64,000 bases of DNA. Source: Nocardioides sp. 503 (GTDB lineage: Bacteria > Actinomycetota > Actinomycetes > Propionibacteriales > Nocardioidaceae). The stretch spans positions 310,001 through 374,000 of the forward strand of contig NZ_SPUI01000003.1 in assembly GCF_004522095.1 (NCBI RefSeq), read 5' to 3'. The notes under the pieces are model-generated. The model made no database searches and had not been told where the DNA came from. It was given only the letters and a program-made list of their open reading frames with translations. Positions 1 to 7,919 of the stretch are shown here, piece by piece. Every line of letters begins with the position of its first letter. Position 1 is the stretch's first letter. The position numbers were made by a program, and so were the translations under genes.

Positions 1-1
1 G

Positions 2-121
2 CTGGTGAAGGAGTACTTCGGCATCTCCGTCGGCCAGACCATCAAGACCTGGTCGGCCATGGAGACCATCCTCTCGGTCACCGGCCTGGTCTTCGTCCTG
101 CTCCTCAACATCGTCATCTAG
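2..121 (+). CDS. GntP-family gluconate/H+ symporter, C-terminal fragment
   Basis: Only the last 39 residues and the TAG stop lie in the window; the start is off the left edge. The peptide contains YFGISVGQTIKTWSAMETI followed by a hydrophobic final helix ending LLLNIVI. GntP-family permeases typically end with a 'KTW-x-xMET' segment and a last membrane helix, which is the basis of the call. The family imports gluconate or related sugar acids at the cytoplasmic membrane with protons. The fragment is too short to fix the substrate. It converges with the nirD gene. Confidence 0.6.
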   Translation: MVKEYFGISVGQTIKTWSAMETILSVTGLVFVLLLNIVI

Positions 122-158
122 CCGGCCGAGCCAGATCCATGTTCCGGGACGCCCGTCC

Positions 159-521
159 TCAGGCCGCGTCGACCTTGCGGTGGCCGATGTGGACGACGCC
201 GTCGACCACCTTGACGTCGTACGCCGGCACCGAGACGTGCGCGTCCTCGAGGCACTTGCCGCTGCGCAGGTCGAAGGCGTGCTTGTGGGACGGGGAGGCG
301 ACGAACGGGACCTGGTCACGGGTCCCCACGATCCCGCGCGCGATGACCGAGGCCTTGGCGAACGGGTCGTGGTTGCCGAGGGCGTAGACGTGGTCGTCCT
401 GCGTCCGGAAGATCGCGATCGCCTGGCCGTGCACCAGCGCCGTGACGCCGCGCTCGACCTCGAGCTCGGCCACCCGGCAGACCGGCTGCCACTCCTCTGC
501 GTAAGGGGAGCGAGGGGTCAT
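159..521 (-). CDS. nirD: Nitrite reductase [NAD(P)H] small subunit NirD
   Basis: A 120-residue Rieske-fold protein of the usual NirD length. Recognisable blocks are GNHDPFAKASVIARGIVG (about residues 49-66) and SPSHKHAFDLRSGKCLED (about 76-93). As in known NirD proteins, the Cys/His ligands of a true Rieske cluster are absent. NirD partners the large siroheme subunit NirB in cytoplasmic reduction of nitrite to ammonium. No nirB is adjacent: the upstream neighbour is divergent ispD and the downstream neighbour is the convergent permease, so this copy is an orphan or nirB lies elsewhere. A strong AAAGGAGG ribosome site precedes the ATG, and a GlnR-like box lies 60-75 bases upstream. Confidence 0.88.
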   Translation of the reverse strand: MTPRSPYAEEWQPVCRVAELEVERGVTALVHGQAIAIFRTQDDHVYALGNHDPFAKASVIARGIVGTRDQVPFVASPSHKHAFDLRSGKCLEDAHVSVPAYDVKVVDGVVHIGHRKVDAA

Positions 522-581
522 CGCGACCTCCTTTCGTGACTCGGAACCTAGGTCGCGCGTGTGTGCCCCCTGTTTCGCCGT

Positions 582-597
582 GTAACAGCCGTGAAAA
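582..597. promoter_or_regulatory. Possible GlnR box in the nirD-ispD divergent region
   Basis: The sequence GTAAC-agccgt-GAAAA fits the actinobacterial GlnR pattern (GTnAC, six bases, GAAAC) with one mismatch. GlnR is known to control nitrite/nitrate assimilation genes in related genera, and nirD starts about 60 bases away. A GTTTC at 572-576 might form part of a second, opposite site, although its spacing is one base short. Confidence 0.45.
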
Positions 598-619
598 TGA
601 ATCCGCGCCCGCGGCTTCG

Positions 620-631
620 TAGACTCCGGCC
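620..631 (+). promoter_or_regulatory. -10 element and leaderless start of ispD
   Basis: TAGACT at 620-625 is followed by six bases and then the GTG start at 632. With a -10 at that distance transcription should begin at or next to the start codon, so the mRNA is probably leaderless; there is no ribosome binding site. Confidence 0.55.
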
Positions 632-1312
632 GTGCCTGCCGCCGTCGTCGTCCTCGCCGCCGGCTCCGGCTCCCGCGTCGGCGCGGGCGTCAACAAGGTC
701 CTGCTCCCCCTGCGCGGGCGCCCCGTGCTCGCCTGGTCGGTCACCGACGCCCTCGCCGTGACCGACGTACGGCGGGTGGTGCTGGTCGTGCGCGACGGCG
801 AGCAGGACGAGGTGGCGCAGGCGCTCGCCCCCCACCTGGGGCCGGCGGAGGTCCACCTCGTGACCGGCGGCGAGACGCGCCACGACTCCGAGTGGGCCGC
901 GCTGCGCGCCCTCGCCGACGACATCCGCTCCGGCGAGGTCGACGCGGTCGCCATCCACGACGCCGCCCGTCCGCTCGCCGGGGCGCCGCTCCTCGAGGCA
1001 GCCCTGGCCGCCGCGCGGGAGCACGGCGGCGCGATCCCGGTGGTCCCGCTCGCGGGGCTCCTCGGGCGCGACGGCCGACACCCCGGCACGGCGCTCGCCG
1101 GGGTGCAGACCCCGCAGGCCTTCCGCGCCCCCGAGCTGCTGGCGGCCTACGAGCAGGCCGCCGCCGAGGGCTTCCAGGGCACCGACACGGCCAGCTGTGT
1201 CGCGAGGTACGGCGCATGGCCGGTCGCCGCGGTGGCCGGGAGCGCGCGCAACCTCAAGATCACCTTCCCCGAGGACGTCGCGCTCGCCGAGGAGCTCACG
1301 CAGGCGCGGTGA
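632..1312 (+). CDS. ispD: 2-C-methyl-D-erythritol 4-phosphate cytidylyltransferase
   Basis: IspD of the cytoplasmic non-mevalonate isoprenoid pathway, which joins MEP and CTP to give CDP-methylerythritol. The 226-residue length is normal. Signature motifs are all present: LAAGSGSR at residues 8-15 with a following Lys22 (CTP binding), HDAARP at 109-114, QTPQ at 159-162, TDTAS at 184-188 and NLKIT near 207-211. A GTG start is used because it sits six bases after a -10 element. The 3' end overlaps by 17 bases the convergent IspD-like gene, which is a degenerate paralogue. ispD next to carD is a standard actinobacterial arrangement; ispF is not in the window. Confidence 0.93.
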   Translation: MPAAVVVLAAGSGSRVGAGVNKVLLPLRGRPVLAWSVTDALAVTDVRRVVLVVRDGEQDEVAQALAPHLGPAEVHLVTGGETRHDSEWAALRALADDIRSGEVDAVAIHDAARPLAGAPLLEAALAAAREHGGAIPVVPLAGLLGRDGRHPGTALAGVQTPQAFRAPELLAAYEQAAAEGFQGTDTASCVARYGAWPVAAVAGSARNLKITFPEDVALAEELTQAR

Positions 1313-1868
1313 GCGCGGCCAGGACGGCGACGTCGTCCTCGGAGGAGACCCGGCGCGCGGCGGCCGGCGCGTCGGCGTACTCGACCGGGAAGCGCGCGGC
1401 CAGCGCCGCCACCAGCTCGGCGAAGTCGAGGCTGGGCAGCCCGTCGAGCGCCGCCACCACCGTGGCCGGCAGGACCACCGGGGAGCACACGGTGAGCAGG
1501 CCGTCCCGGTCGACGGTCTCGCCCACGAAGCCGTCGGCCACGACCTTGACCGTGTCGGTCACGGGGCGCACGCCCACGACGACGGCGCCGCTCGCGGCCG
1601 AGCGGGAGACGCACGCGGCGATGAAGGACGCGGGCGTCATGGGGCAGAGGCTGTCATGGAGGACGAAGGGCTCGCCGGAGTCGACCAGCCCCGCCCACTC
1701 GGTGCCGAGGTCGACCGGCGTCACCCCGGCCTCGCCCAGCGCCCACACCGCGCAGGTCACGAGCGCCTCGCCGTGGATGAGGGCGAACGGCAGCGACCCG
1801 CGGCCCTCCTCCACCACCGTCCCGAGGGTCGGCTGGGGGTCCGCGTCGTCGTACGGGCTGCTCGTCAT
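1296..1868 (-). CDS. Degenerate IspD-like protein (probable non-catalytic paralogue)
   Basis: A 190-residue protein that aligns by eye with IspD but lacks its first part. There is no AAGxGxR nucleotide-binding loop. Residues 26-49 ([20 protein letters not shown]...) match the helix that follows that loop, HDSLCP at 71-76 replaces HDAARP, PVTDTVK at 102-108 is well preserved, and TVCSP near 126-130 replaces QTPQ. Loss of the CTP loop makes cytidylyltransferase activity unlikely. It lies downstream of carD, separated by a terminator hairpin, and converges on the true ispD. A TAGGTT hexamer nine bases before the ATG may be its -10. Function is unknown; a regulatory or structural role is conjecture. 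Confidence 0.7.
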   Translation of the reverse strand: MTSSPYDDADPQPTLGTVVEEGRGSLPFALIHGEALVTCAVWALGEAGVTPVDLGTEWAGLVDSGEPFVLHDSLCPMTPASFIAACVSRSAASGAVVVGVRPVTDTVKVVADGFVGETVDRDGLLTVCSPVVLPATVVAALDGLPSLDFAELVAALAARFPVEYADAPAAARRVSSEDDVAVLAALTAPA

Positions 1869-1892
1869 GGTGCTCCCAACCTAGGACGGACG

Positions 1893-1920
1893 AAGGCCCC
1901 CGGCAGCAGCCGGGGGCCTT
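1893..1920 (-). terminator. carD transcription terminator
   Basis: A GC-rich hairpin with arms AAGGCCCCCGGC and GCCGGGGGCCTT and a four-base loop, 25 bases past the carD stop codon. It would end carD transcripts before the IspD-like gene. No clear U-run follows. Confidence 0.75.
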
Positions 1921-1944
1921 CGGTGGAGCGGGTGGAGCGGTCGC

Positions 1945-2430
1945 TCAGGAGGCGAGGACCTCGTCGAGGATGGCCTCAGCCTTGTCCTCGTTGGTGTGCT
2001 CGGCCAGGGCCAGCTCGGAGACCAGGATCTGGCGCGCCTTGGCCAGCATCCGCTTCTCGCCGGCCGAGAGGCCACGGTCACGCTCGCGGCGCCACAGGTC
2101 GCGCACGACCTCGGCGACCTTCATGACGTCGCCGCTGTGCAGCTTCTCGAGGTTGGCCTTGTAGCGACGCGACCAGTTGGTCGGCTCCTCGACGTGGGCG
2201 GCACGGAGGACGTCGAACACGCGGTCCAGGCCCTCCTTGTCGACGACGTCACGCACACCGACCAGGTCGAGGTTGCACGCGGGCACGCGCACGACCAGGT
2301 CCTGCTGGGCCACGATCCGGAGGACGAGGTACTCGCGGTCCTCGCCCTTGATGGTCCGCATCTCGATGTCCTCGATGACAGCGGCCCCGTGATTTGGATA
2401 GACAACCGTTTCGCCGACGGTGAAAGTCAT
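1945..2430 (-). CDS. carD: CarD-family RNA polymerase-binding transcription regulator
   Basis: A 161-residue CarD. The N-terminal Tudor-like RNAP beta-binding domain begins [17 protein letters not shown] (residues 3-19). The C-terminal helical DNA-binding domain contains the conserved [13 protein letters not shown] stretch (about 84-97) and an [16 protein letters not shown] segment with the basic residues and region that contact the upstream edge of the transcription bubble. CarD stabilises open promoter complexes, mainly at rRNA and housekeeping promoters. The ATG has an AAGGGG ribosome site ten bases upstream. As in mycobacteria it is near ispD and divergent from an LpqE-like lipoprotein. 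Confidence 0.95.
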   Translation of the reverse strand: MTFTVGETVVYPNHGAAVIEDIEMRTIKGEDREYLVLRIVAQQDLVVRVPACNLDLVGVRDVVDKEGLDRVFDVLRAAHVEEPTNWSRRYKANLEKLHSGDVMKVAEVVRDLWRRERDRGLSAGEKRMLAKARQILVSELALAEHTNEDKAEAILDEVLAS

Positions 2431-2449
2431 ATGTGATGAACCCCTTCCT

Positions 2450-2463
2450 AGGTGTCCATTCTA
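2450..2463 (-). promoter_or_regulatory. Probable carD promoter -10 region
   Basis: On the minus strand TAGAAT (2463-2458) lies about 27 bases upstream of the ATG and is preceded by TGT. It fits a sigma-A -10 element; a -35 is not clear. Confidence 0.4.
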
Positions 2464-2650
2464 ACACGGCCCTGGGCCGACACTTTCGGCGTTTCTGCAG
2501 GTCAGAGGCCTGCCGCAGGCTTGACGAAATCGACTTCGTGTGGTGGAGCCCCTCTCCGTCTACGCCTCCGACGGGCTGCGCCGAGGACGATCGCGAGGCG
2601 AACTGCGGCGTTCGTCGCCTCCCCGGCGCGCCGTGACCGATACTGCACGG

Positions 2651-3538
2651 ATGGCCAAGACGCAGCGCTGGAGGCGACGCAGCCCCGCCCCGGAGACGGC
2701 GGTCGACGCGACCGTCGACCCCGTCGAGGACGAGGCCGAGGACGGCACGACGCTCACGGACCCCGAGCCCCCCGAGCCCGACGAGAAGACCGCCGAGGAC
2801 CGGGCGCCGGCGCGCCCTCGTGGCCGCCTGCGACTCACCGACCGGGTGCCCGTGCTGCTGCTCCAGGCGGCGCACCCCCGCCAGGCGGTGCTGACCGCCG
2901 CCTTCGTGGGCCTCGCCGCCGCCCTGTCGGGGCGCGCCACCCGCGAGGTCGTGGTCGTCGTGGCCACCGTCCTGGTCGGGCAGGCCATCCTGGGGTGGCA
3001 CAACGACCTCACCGACCGCGCCCGCGACGCCCGCCACGACACCCCCGGCAAGCCGATCGCCCAGGACCGCCTCGACCCCGGCACCGCGTGGTTCGCCCTG
3101 ACCTGCGCCGTCCTGCTCGTCGTCCCGCTCTCGATCACCTCCGGGGTCACGGCGGGCGGCGTCTACCTGCTGTCCCTGGTCGTCGGGCTGCTCGGCAACG
3201 TCGCCCTGCGGCAGGGGCTGCTGTCCTGGCTGCCCTGGGCCCTCTCGTTCGGGCTGCTGCCCGCCTACCTGTCGTACGGCGGATGGGGCGGCGAGTTCCG
3301 CGGGGACGCCCCTCACCCGGTCATGACGCTGCTCTTCGCCCTGCTGGGCGTCGGCGTGCACTTCCTGCGGGCCCTGTGGGGCCTCGTGCCCGACCACGAG
3401 GACGGCTGGACCTACCTGCCGCTCAAGCTCGGGCTGCGACTCGGGGCCACGCGGCTCCTGGTGCTCTCGGGGGTCTACACCGCGGTCGTGCTGGCGCTGA
3501 TCGCCTTCGCCGGCACCTACACCGGCCTGGCCCGCTGA
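2651..3538 (+). CDS. UbiA-family prenyltransferase-like membrane protein
   Basis: About 295 residues. A long charged, Pro/Glu-rich N-terminus (to about residue 60) precedes roughly eight hydrophobic segments. The first cytosolic loop reads WHNDLTDRARDARHDTPGKP, which is the UbiA aspartate motif NDxxDxxxD that binds prenyl diphosphate through Mg2+. The second aspartate region (DHEDGWTYLPLKLG) is recognisable near the C-terminus. UbiA enzymes attach prenyl chains to aromatic or other acceptors in the membrane; the acceptor here is unknown. The ATG at 2651 is chosen over in-frame upstream starts because the earlier sequence is low-complexity. Upstream is the carD promoter region, divergent. Confidence 0.7.
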   Translation: MAKTQRWRRRSPAPETAVDATVDPVEDEAEDGTTLTDPEPPEPDEKTAEDRAPARPRGRLRLTDRVPVLLLQAAHPRQAVLTAAFVGLAAALSGRATREVVVVVATVLVGQAILGWHNDLTDRARDARHDTPGKPIAQDRLDPGTAWFALTCAVLLVVPLSITSGVTAGGVYLLSLVVGLLGNVALRQGLLSWLPWALSFGLLPAYLSYGGWGGEFRGDAPHPVMTLLFALLGVGVHFLRALWGLVPDHEDGWTYLPLKLGLRLGATRLLVLSGVYTAVVLALIAFAGTYTGLAR

Positions 3539-3621
3539 CCGCCCGGTCCGGGCGCGAGCCGGGGCACTAGGCTGAGGGCATCATCGCCGTGCGGCGCCCG
3601 ATCGAACCGAAGGCTCTGACG

Positions 3622-4248
3622 ATGCATCACCGCAGCAAGCTCGTCCTCGCCGTGGGAGCGCTCCTGCTCACCACCCCCGCGCTCAGCTCGTGCGGCTTCA
3701 ACCTGGCGACCGACCGGATCAACACCGTCCAGCACGGCGGCACCAACCGCGACGCCTCCGTCGACCTGCTCGCGGTCGTGATCGTCTCGGCCACCGAGGG
3801 CTCCGGCACGCTCAGCGGGCGGATCGTCAACAGCTCCACGGACTCGACCGAGCTGAGCGCCGTCACCGCGCTCGACGACGCCTCGGTCAGCACCGGCGAG
3901 ATCGCCTCGGTCGAGCTGGCCTCCGGCACCGCCCTGGCCATGGCCGACATCGGCGCCGGGATCCGCGTCGAGGGCGACTACCAGGCCGGCGACATCATCG
4001 ACCTCACCTTCGAGTTCACCAACGGCGAGCAGGTCGAGGTGGAGGTCCCGGTCGTGCGCGAGTGCGGCTTCTACGACGGCCTCGACTCCGCCCCCACGAT
4101 CGGCGAGGGCGGGCCCAGCGGCCCCAGCGAGACGTCCAGCGAGTCCCCGAGCCCCTCGGACGACGAGCCCTCCACCGAGCCCACCGACGAGGCCGGCGAG
4201 CAGACCGACGCCTCCTCGTGCGAGACCGAAGCCGACGAGGCGCACTGA
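3622..4248 (+). CDS. LpqE-like secreted lipoprotein
   Basis: 208 residues with a signal peptide ([20 protein letters not shown]) and a lipobox LSSC, giving a predicted lipidated Cys near residue 24. The mature part is a single beta-rich domain like mycobacterial LpqE (a PCuAC-related fold: 'NGRIVNSS', then '[20 protein letters not shown]'), followed by a Ser/Pro/Glu/Asp-rich tail of about 55 residues. Placement beside carD matches the Rv3583c-Rv3584 order, which supports the relationship. The start at 3622 places a GAAGG ribosome site correctly. The stop overlaps the gpmA start by one base (TGATG), suggesting coupled translation. Role unknown; metal handling is only a family-level guess. Confidence 0.65.
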   Translation: MHHRSKLVLAVGALLLTTPALSSCGFNLATDRINTVQHGGTNRDASVDLLAVVIVSATEGSGTLSGRIVNSSTDSTELSAVTALDDASVSTGEIASVELASGTALAMADIGAGIRVEGDYQAGDIIDLTFEFTNGEQVEVEVPVVRECGFYDGLDSAPTIGEGGPSGPSETSSESPSPSDDEPSTEPTDEAGEQTDASSCETEADEAH

Positions 4249-4991
4249 TGACCCACACCCTGATCCTGCTCCGCCACGGCGAGAGCGAGTGGAACGCCAA
4301 GAACCTCTTCACCGGCTGGGTCGACGTCGCCCTCACCGAGAAGGGTCGCGCCGAGGCGGTGCGCGGCGGCGAGCTGATGCGTGAGGCCGGCGTACTGCCC
4401 GACGTCGTGCACACCTCCCTCCAGCGCCGCGCCATCAACACCGCCTACCTCTCCCTCGACGCGGCCGACCGCCACTGGATCCCGGTGAAGCGGTCGTGGC
4501 GCCTCAACGAGCGCCACTACGGCGCCCTGCAGGGCAAGGACAAGAAGCAGACGCTCGAGCAGTACGGCGAGGAGCAGTTCATGCTCTGGCGCCGCAGCTT
4601 CGACACCCCGCCGCCGCCGCTCGCCGACGACGACGAGTGGTCGCAGGTGGGGCTGCCCCAGTACGCCGACCTCGGCGACGACATGCCGCGCACCGAGTGC
4701 CTCAAGGACGTCATCGAGCGGATGCTCCCCTACTGGGAGTCCGACATCACCGCCGACCTGGCCGCCGGCAGGACGGTCCTGGTCGCCGCCCACGGCAACA
4801 GCCTGCGCGGGATCGTCAAGCACCTCGACGGCATCAGCGACGCCGACATCGCCGGCCTCAACATCCCCACCGGCATGCCCCTGGTCTATGAGCTCGACGA
4901 CTCCTTCGCCCCGACCACCCCGGGCGGCACCTACCTCGACCCCGAGGCGGCCGCCGCAGCCGCCGCCGCCGTCGCCAACCAGGGTCGCTGA
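4248..4991 (+). CDS. gpmA: 2,3-bisphosphoglycerate-dependent phosphoglycerate mutase
   Basis: A 247-residue cofactor-dependent mutase that interconverts 3- and 2-phosphoglycerate in glycolysis and gluconeogenesis. The phospho-histidine motif [10 protein letters not shown] is at residues 6-15. Further family blocks are [15 protein letters not shown], the acid region [15 protein letters not shown], and the second active-site His in [16 protein letters not shown] poly-Ala tail ends the protein. It is translationally coupled to the upstream lipoprotein gene. The order gpm1 before senX3-regX3 is the same as in mycobacteria, except that phoU is inserted here on the other strand. Confidence 0.95.
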   Translation: MTHTLILLRHGESEWNAKNLFTGWVDVALTEKGRAEAVRGGELMREAGVLPDVVHTSLQRRAINTAYLSLDAADRHWIPVKRSWRLNERHYGALQGKDKKQTLEQYGEEQFMLWRRSFDTPPPPLADDDEWSQVGLPQYADLGDDMPRTECLKDVIERMLPYWESDITADLAAGRTVLVAAHGNSLRGIVKHLDGISDADIAGLNIPTGMPLVYELDDSFAPTTPGGTYLDPEAAAAAAAAVANQGR

Positions 4992-5115
4992 CCGCGAGCG
5001 TGCTCGCGACGTCAGCGAGATCGAGCGAGCCCCGCGACCGAGCCTGCGAGGTCGCGACGAGCGGGTCGAGATCCGGTCAGCTCGAGGAACGACCGACCCA
5101 GGTCCGACGTACGTC

Positions 5116-5182
5116 GGGATAGTCCCTGACGGTCGTGTCGTTCGAACAGGCTTCCAGCGACACAAGCGTCAGGGACTACCCC
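5116..5182. repeat. Palindromic element, AGTCCCTGACG family, copy 1
   Basis: Outer arms GGATAGTCCCTGACG and CGTCAGGGACTACCC enclose an inner TGTCG/CGACA stem. A second copy with the same arms lies at 16751-16817. Here it separates the convergent gpmA and phoU genes and could also act as a bidirectional terminator. The sequence before it (4992-5115) has only GC-rich imperfect repeats. Confidence 0.8.
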
Positions 5183-5192
5183 GGAGTCCGGC

Positions 5193-5855
5193 TCAGCCGA
5201 GCGCGTCGACCGAGCTGGGGTTGTGGCCGGTGACGACGAAGACGATGCGGTTGGCCACGGAGACGGCGTGGTCGGCGATGCGCTCGTAGTAGCGGCCGAG
5301 CAGGGCGATGTCGACCGCCGCCTCGACGCCGTTCTGCCAGTCGTCGGAGAGCAGCTCGATGAAGCTCTGGCGGCGCAGCTGGTCCATGACCTCGTCGTCG
5401 CGACCCAACTCGATGGCCGCCTCGACGTCGCGGCCGGTGATGATCTGCGAGACCCGGCGCACCATGTCCTCGGCGACCTCCGCCATCCGCGCCACCGTGG
5501 GCTGCACCTCGACCGGCACCGCCACCTGCGGGACGCGCAGCCGGGCGATCTTGGCGACGTGGACCGACAGGTCGCCCATGCGCTCCAGCTCGCTCACCAT
5601 CCGCAGGGCGGACACCACGGTGCGCAGGTCGCCGGCGACCGGCTGCTGCAGCGACAGCAGCGCGAAGGCGTTGTCCTCGACCTGCTCCCGGGCCCGGTCG
5701 ATCGCGACGTCGGCGCTGATCACCTGCTCGGCGATCGCGGCGTCACCGGTCATCAGGGCCTGGGTGGCCAGGCCGACGGCCGTCTCGACCTGGCGGCAGA
5801 TGCCGGCGAGGTCGACGAACATCGCATCCAGCTGGTCATGGAAGAGCTCACGCAT
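5193..5855 (-). CDS. phoU: Phosphate-signalling protein PhoU
   Basis: 220 residues, all-helical, made of two PhoU repeats. The conserved ExxxD-type metal-binding motifs are visible as ELERMGDLSVHVAKIAR (about 89-105) and RYYERIADHAVSVANRI (about 188-204). PhoU links Pst phosphate transport to the sensor kinase and keeps the PHO regulon off when phosphate is ample. It is divergent from senX3-regX3, the matching two-component system. The ATG at 5855 lies seven bases from a TACGGT hexamer (5868-5863), so the mRNA may be leaderless. Confidence 0.95.
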   Translation of the reverse strand: MRELFHDQLDAMFVDLAGICRQVETAVGLATQALMTGDAAIAEQVISADVAIDRAREQVEDNAFALLSLQQPVAGDLRTVVSALRMVSELERMGDLSVHVAKIARLRVPQVAVPVEVQPTVARMAEVAEDMVRRVSQIITGRDVEAAIELGRDDEVMDQLRRQSFIELLSDDWQNGVEAAVDIALLGRYYERIADHAVSVANRIVFVVTGHNPSSVDALG

Positions 5856-5895
5856 GTCCTGGACCGTAGGCGGCCGAGGTGTCCGGCAGGGGCGC

Positions 5896-5920
5896 AGGCG
5901 TGAACGACGGGTGAACACTC
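5896..5920 (-). promoter_or_regulatory. PHO-box-like direct repeat (RegX3/PhoP operator)
   Basis: On the minus strand two GTTCAC units stand exactly 11 bases apart (GTTCACCCGTC then GTTCACGCC). Tandem 11-base units starting GTTCACC are the known PhoP/RegX3 binding pattern in Streptomyces and mycobacteria. The site lies between the divergent phoU and senX3 promoters, so autoregulation of both is expected. Confidence 0.65.
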
Positions 5921-5963
5921 GGAAGTCACGCCTCGCTGGGCGAATTGGTGATGAACACGGCCG

Positions 5964-5975
5964 TACGATTCCTTC
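5964..5975 (+). promoter_or_regulatory. -10 element and leaderless start of senX3
   Basis: TACGAT at 5964-5969, then six bases, then GTG at 5976. There is no ribosome binding site. Confidence 0.5.
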
Positions 5976-7133
5976 GTGGACCCGACGACGCAGGCGTTCC
6001 TCGCCGCACTGGCGGGTGCCCTCGTCGCGGGCGGCGGAGTCCTCGCCTGGGCGATCAGCGAGCGCCAGCAGCAGGGCAGCCGCGACGTCGAGGAGCCCGT
6101 CGTCCCGCCGGGCGTCGCCGCGGTGCTCTCGGTCCTGCGCAGCAGCGCGGTCGTCGTGGACGAGGCCGACGTCGTGCTGAAGGCGTCCGCCCCGGCGTAC
6201 GCCTTCGGGCTCGTGCGCGGCGCGCAGCTGGTGTCGAGCGAGCTGGCCGAGCTGGTGCGGCAGGTACGCCGCGACGGGCAGATCCGCGAGACCGAGCTGG
6301 TCATGGCGCGCGCGATCGGCCCCGACCGCCACGTGACCGCCCGCGTCGCCCCCCTCGGGTCGCGGCTGGTGCTCGCGCTGGTCGAGGACCGCACCCGCGA
6401 GCGGCGGGTGGAGTCGGTGCGCCGCGACTTCGTCGCCAACGTCAGCCACGAGCTCAAGACCCCCGTGGGCGCGATCCGGCTGCTCGCCGAGGCGATGCAC
6501 GAGGCCGCCGACGACCCGGTCGCGGTGAAGCGGTTCGCCAACCGGATGCTCACCGAGAGCGACCGGCTCTCACGCCTGGTGCAGCAGGTCATCGAGCTGT
6601 CGCGGCTGCAGGGCGACGACCCGCTGGACTCCCCCGCGCCCGTCTCGCTGGACCACGTCATCGAGGTCGCGATGGACACCAGCGCCATCGACGCCTCCTC
6701 CAAGCGGATCCGCATCGTCAGCAGCGGCGCCTCCGGCCTCGTGGTGCTCGGCAACGACGAGCAGATCACCGCCGCCGTGGCCAACCTCGTCGCCAACGCC
6801 GTCGCCTACTCCGAGCCGGACTCCACGGTCCTGGTGACCACGAAGCAGTCGGAGGAGATCGTGGAGATCTCCGTGGTCGACCAGGGCATCGGGATCCCCA
6901 CCACCGAGATCGACCGGATCTTCGAGCGGTTCTACCGTGTGGACCCCGCCCGCCACCGCTCCACCGGCGGTACCGGCCTGGGCCTGTCCATCGTCAAGCA
7001 CGTCGCCGCCACCCACGGCGGCGAGATCCGGGTCTGGTCCGCGGAGGGCCAGGGCTCGACGTTCACCCTCTCGCTGCCCCACCATGCAGGCAGCAGGACC
7101 ACCGATCGACAACTGCAGGAGGAGATCCAGTGA
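5976..7133 (+). CDS. senX3: Phosphate-sensing histidine kinase SenX3
   Basis: 385 residues. One N-terminal membrane helix (about 8-27), a PAS-like region (about 48-140), then the kinase core: H-box NVSHELKTPVGAI with phospho-acceptor His158, N-box NLVANAVAYS, G1 DQGIGIP and G2 GGTGLGLSIVKHV. It autophosphorylates when phosphate is scarce and passes the phosphate to RegX3. It overlaps regX3 by four bases (GTGA), so the two are co-translated. GTG start supported by the -10 six bases upstream. Confidence 0.93.
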   Translation: MDPTTQAFLAALAGALVAGGGVLAWAISERQQQGSRDVEEPVVPPGVAAVLSVLRSSAVVVDEADVVLKASAPAYAFGLVRGAQLVSSELAELVRQVRRDGQIRETELVMARAIGPDRHVTARVAPLGSRLVLALVEDRTRERRVESVRRDFVANVSHELKTPVGAIRLLAEAMHEAADDPVAVKRFANRMLTESDRLSRLVQQVIELSRLQGDDPLDSPAPVSLDHVIEVAMDTSAIDASSKRIRIVSSGASGLVVLGNDEQITAAVANLVANAVAYSEPDSTVLVTTKQSEEIVEISVVDQGIGIPTTEIDRIFERFYRVDPARHRSTGGTGLGLSIVKHVAATHGGEIRVWSAEGQGSTFTLSLPHHAGSRTTDRQLQEEIQ

Positions 7134-7807
7134 CGCGCGTACTCGTCGTCGAGGACGAAGAGAGCTACAGCGACGCGCTCGCCTACATGCTCCGCAAGGA
7201 GGGCTTCGAGGTCGCGATCGCCGCCGACGGCCACGCGGCGCTGAGCGAGTTCGACCGCAACGGCGCCGACATCGTCCTGCTCGACCTGATGCTGCCCGGG
7301 ATCCCCGGCACCGAGGTCTGCCGCACGATCCGCCAGACGTCCAACGTCCCGGTGATCATGGTCAGCGCCAAGGACGACGAGGTCGACAAGGTCGTCGGCC
7401 TCGAGCTGGGCGCCGACGACTACGTCACCAAGCCCTACTCCCCGCGCGAGCTGGTCGCCCGGATCCGCGCCGTGCTGCGCCGCGGCACCGACCCCGACCT
7501 CACCCCCGACACCCTCGAGGCCGGCCCGGTCCGCATGGACGTCGAGCGCCACGTGGTCACCGTCGACGGCCACGAGCAGCGGCTGCCGCTCAAGGAGTTC
7601 GAGCTGCTCGAGATGTTCCTGCGCAACCCCGGCCGGGTGCTCACCCGCGGCCAGCTGATCGACCGCGTCTGGGGCTCCGACTACGTCGGCGACACCAAGA
7701 CCCTCGACGTCCACGTCAAGCGCCTGCGCGCCAAGCTCGAGCCGGAGCCGAGCGAGCCCAAGTACCTCGTCACCGTCCGCGGACTCGGCTACAAGCTGGA
7801 GCTCTGA
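7130..7807 (+). CDS. regX3: Phosphate-responsive DNA-binding regulator RegX3
   Basis: 225 residues, OmpR/PhoB type. Receiver domain residues 1-120 with acidic pocket Glu8-Asp9, phospho-acceptor Asp52 and Lys101. The winged-helix domain (about 130-225) includes LPLKEFELLEMFLRNPGRVLT and TLDVHVKRLRAKLE. The protein activates phosphate-starvation genes. GTG start at 7130 overlaps the senX3 stop and has an AGGAGGAG ribosome site. It likely binds the GTTCAC repeats upstream of senX3. Confidence 0.95.
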   Translation: MTRVLVVEDEESYSDALAYMLRKEGFEVAIAADGHAALSEFDRNGADIVLLDLMLPGIPGTEVCRTIRQTSNVPVIMVSAKDDEVDKVVGLELGADDYVTKPYSPRELVARIRAVLRRGTDPDLTPDTLEAGPVRMDVERHVVTVDGHEQRLPLKEFELLEMFLRNPGRVLTRGQLIDRVWGSDYVGDTKTLDVHVKRLRAKLEPEPSEPKYLVTVRGLGYKLEL

Positions 7808-7906
7808 GCCCTCACCGGGGCCTGCTCCCGGCACGGCGGCGACAGCCTGTCCGCATCTCGCGCATCGACGTCCGAAAACCGCGTGTCGGTGGGCCGCAGC
7901 GGTCCC

Positions 7907-7919
7907 TAGGCTGTGACGA
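7907..7919 (+). promoter_or_regulatory. -10 element and leaderless start of the DMT transporter gene
   Basis: TAGGCT at 7907-7912 stands seven bases before the GTG at 7920. TGTCGG at 7884-7889 is a candidate -35 with a 17-base spacer. Confidence 0.5.

Noticed and set aside
159..521. A true Rieske iron-sulfur protein
   Set aside because: The paired Cys-x-His and Cys-x2-His ligands are absent; the sequence is NirD.
316..1089. Long minus-strand open frame across nirD and ispD, and many similar long frames elsewhere
   Set aside because: These are shadows produced by high GC content on the opposite strand of real genes; their translations are Arg/Pro/Ala-rich and carry no domains.
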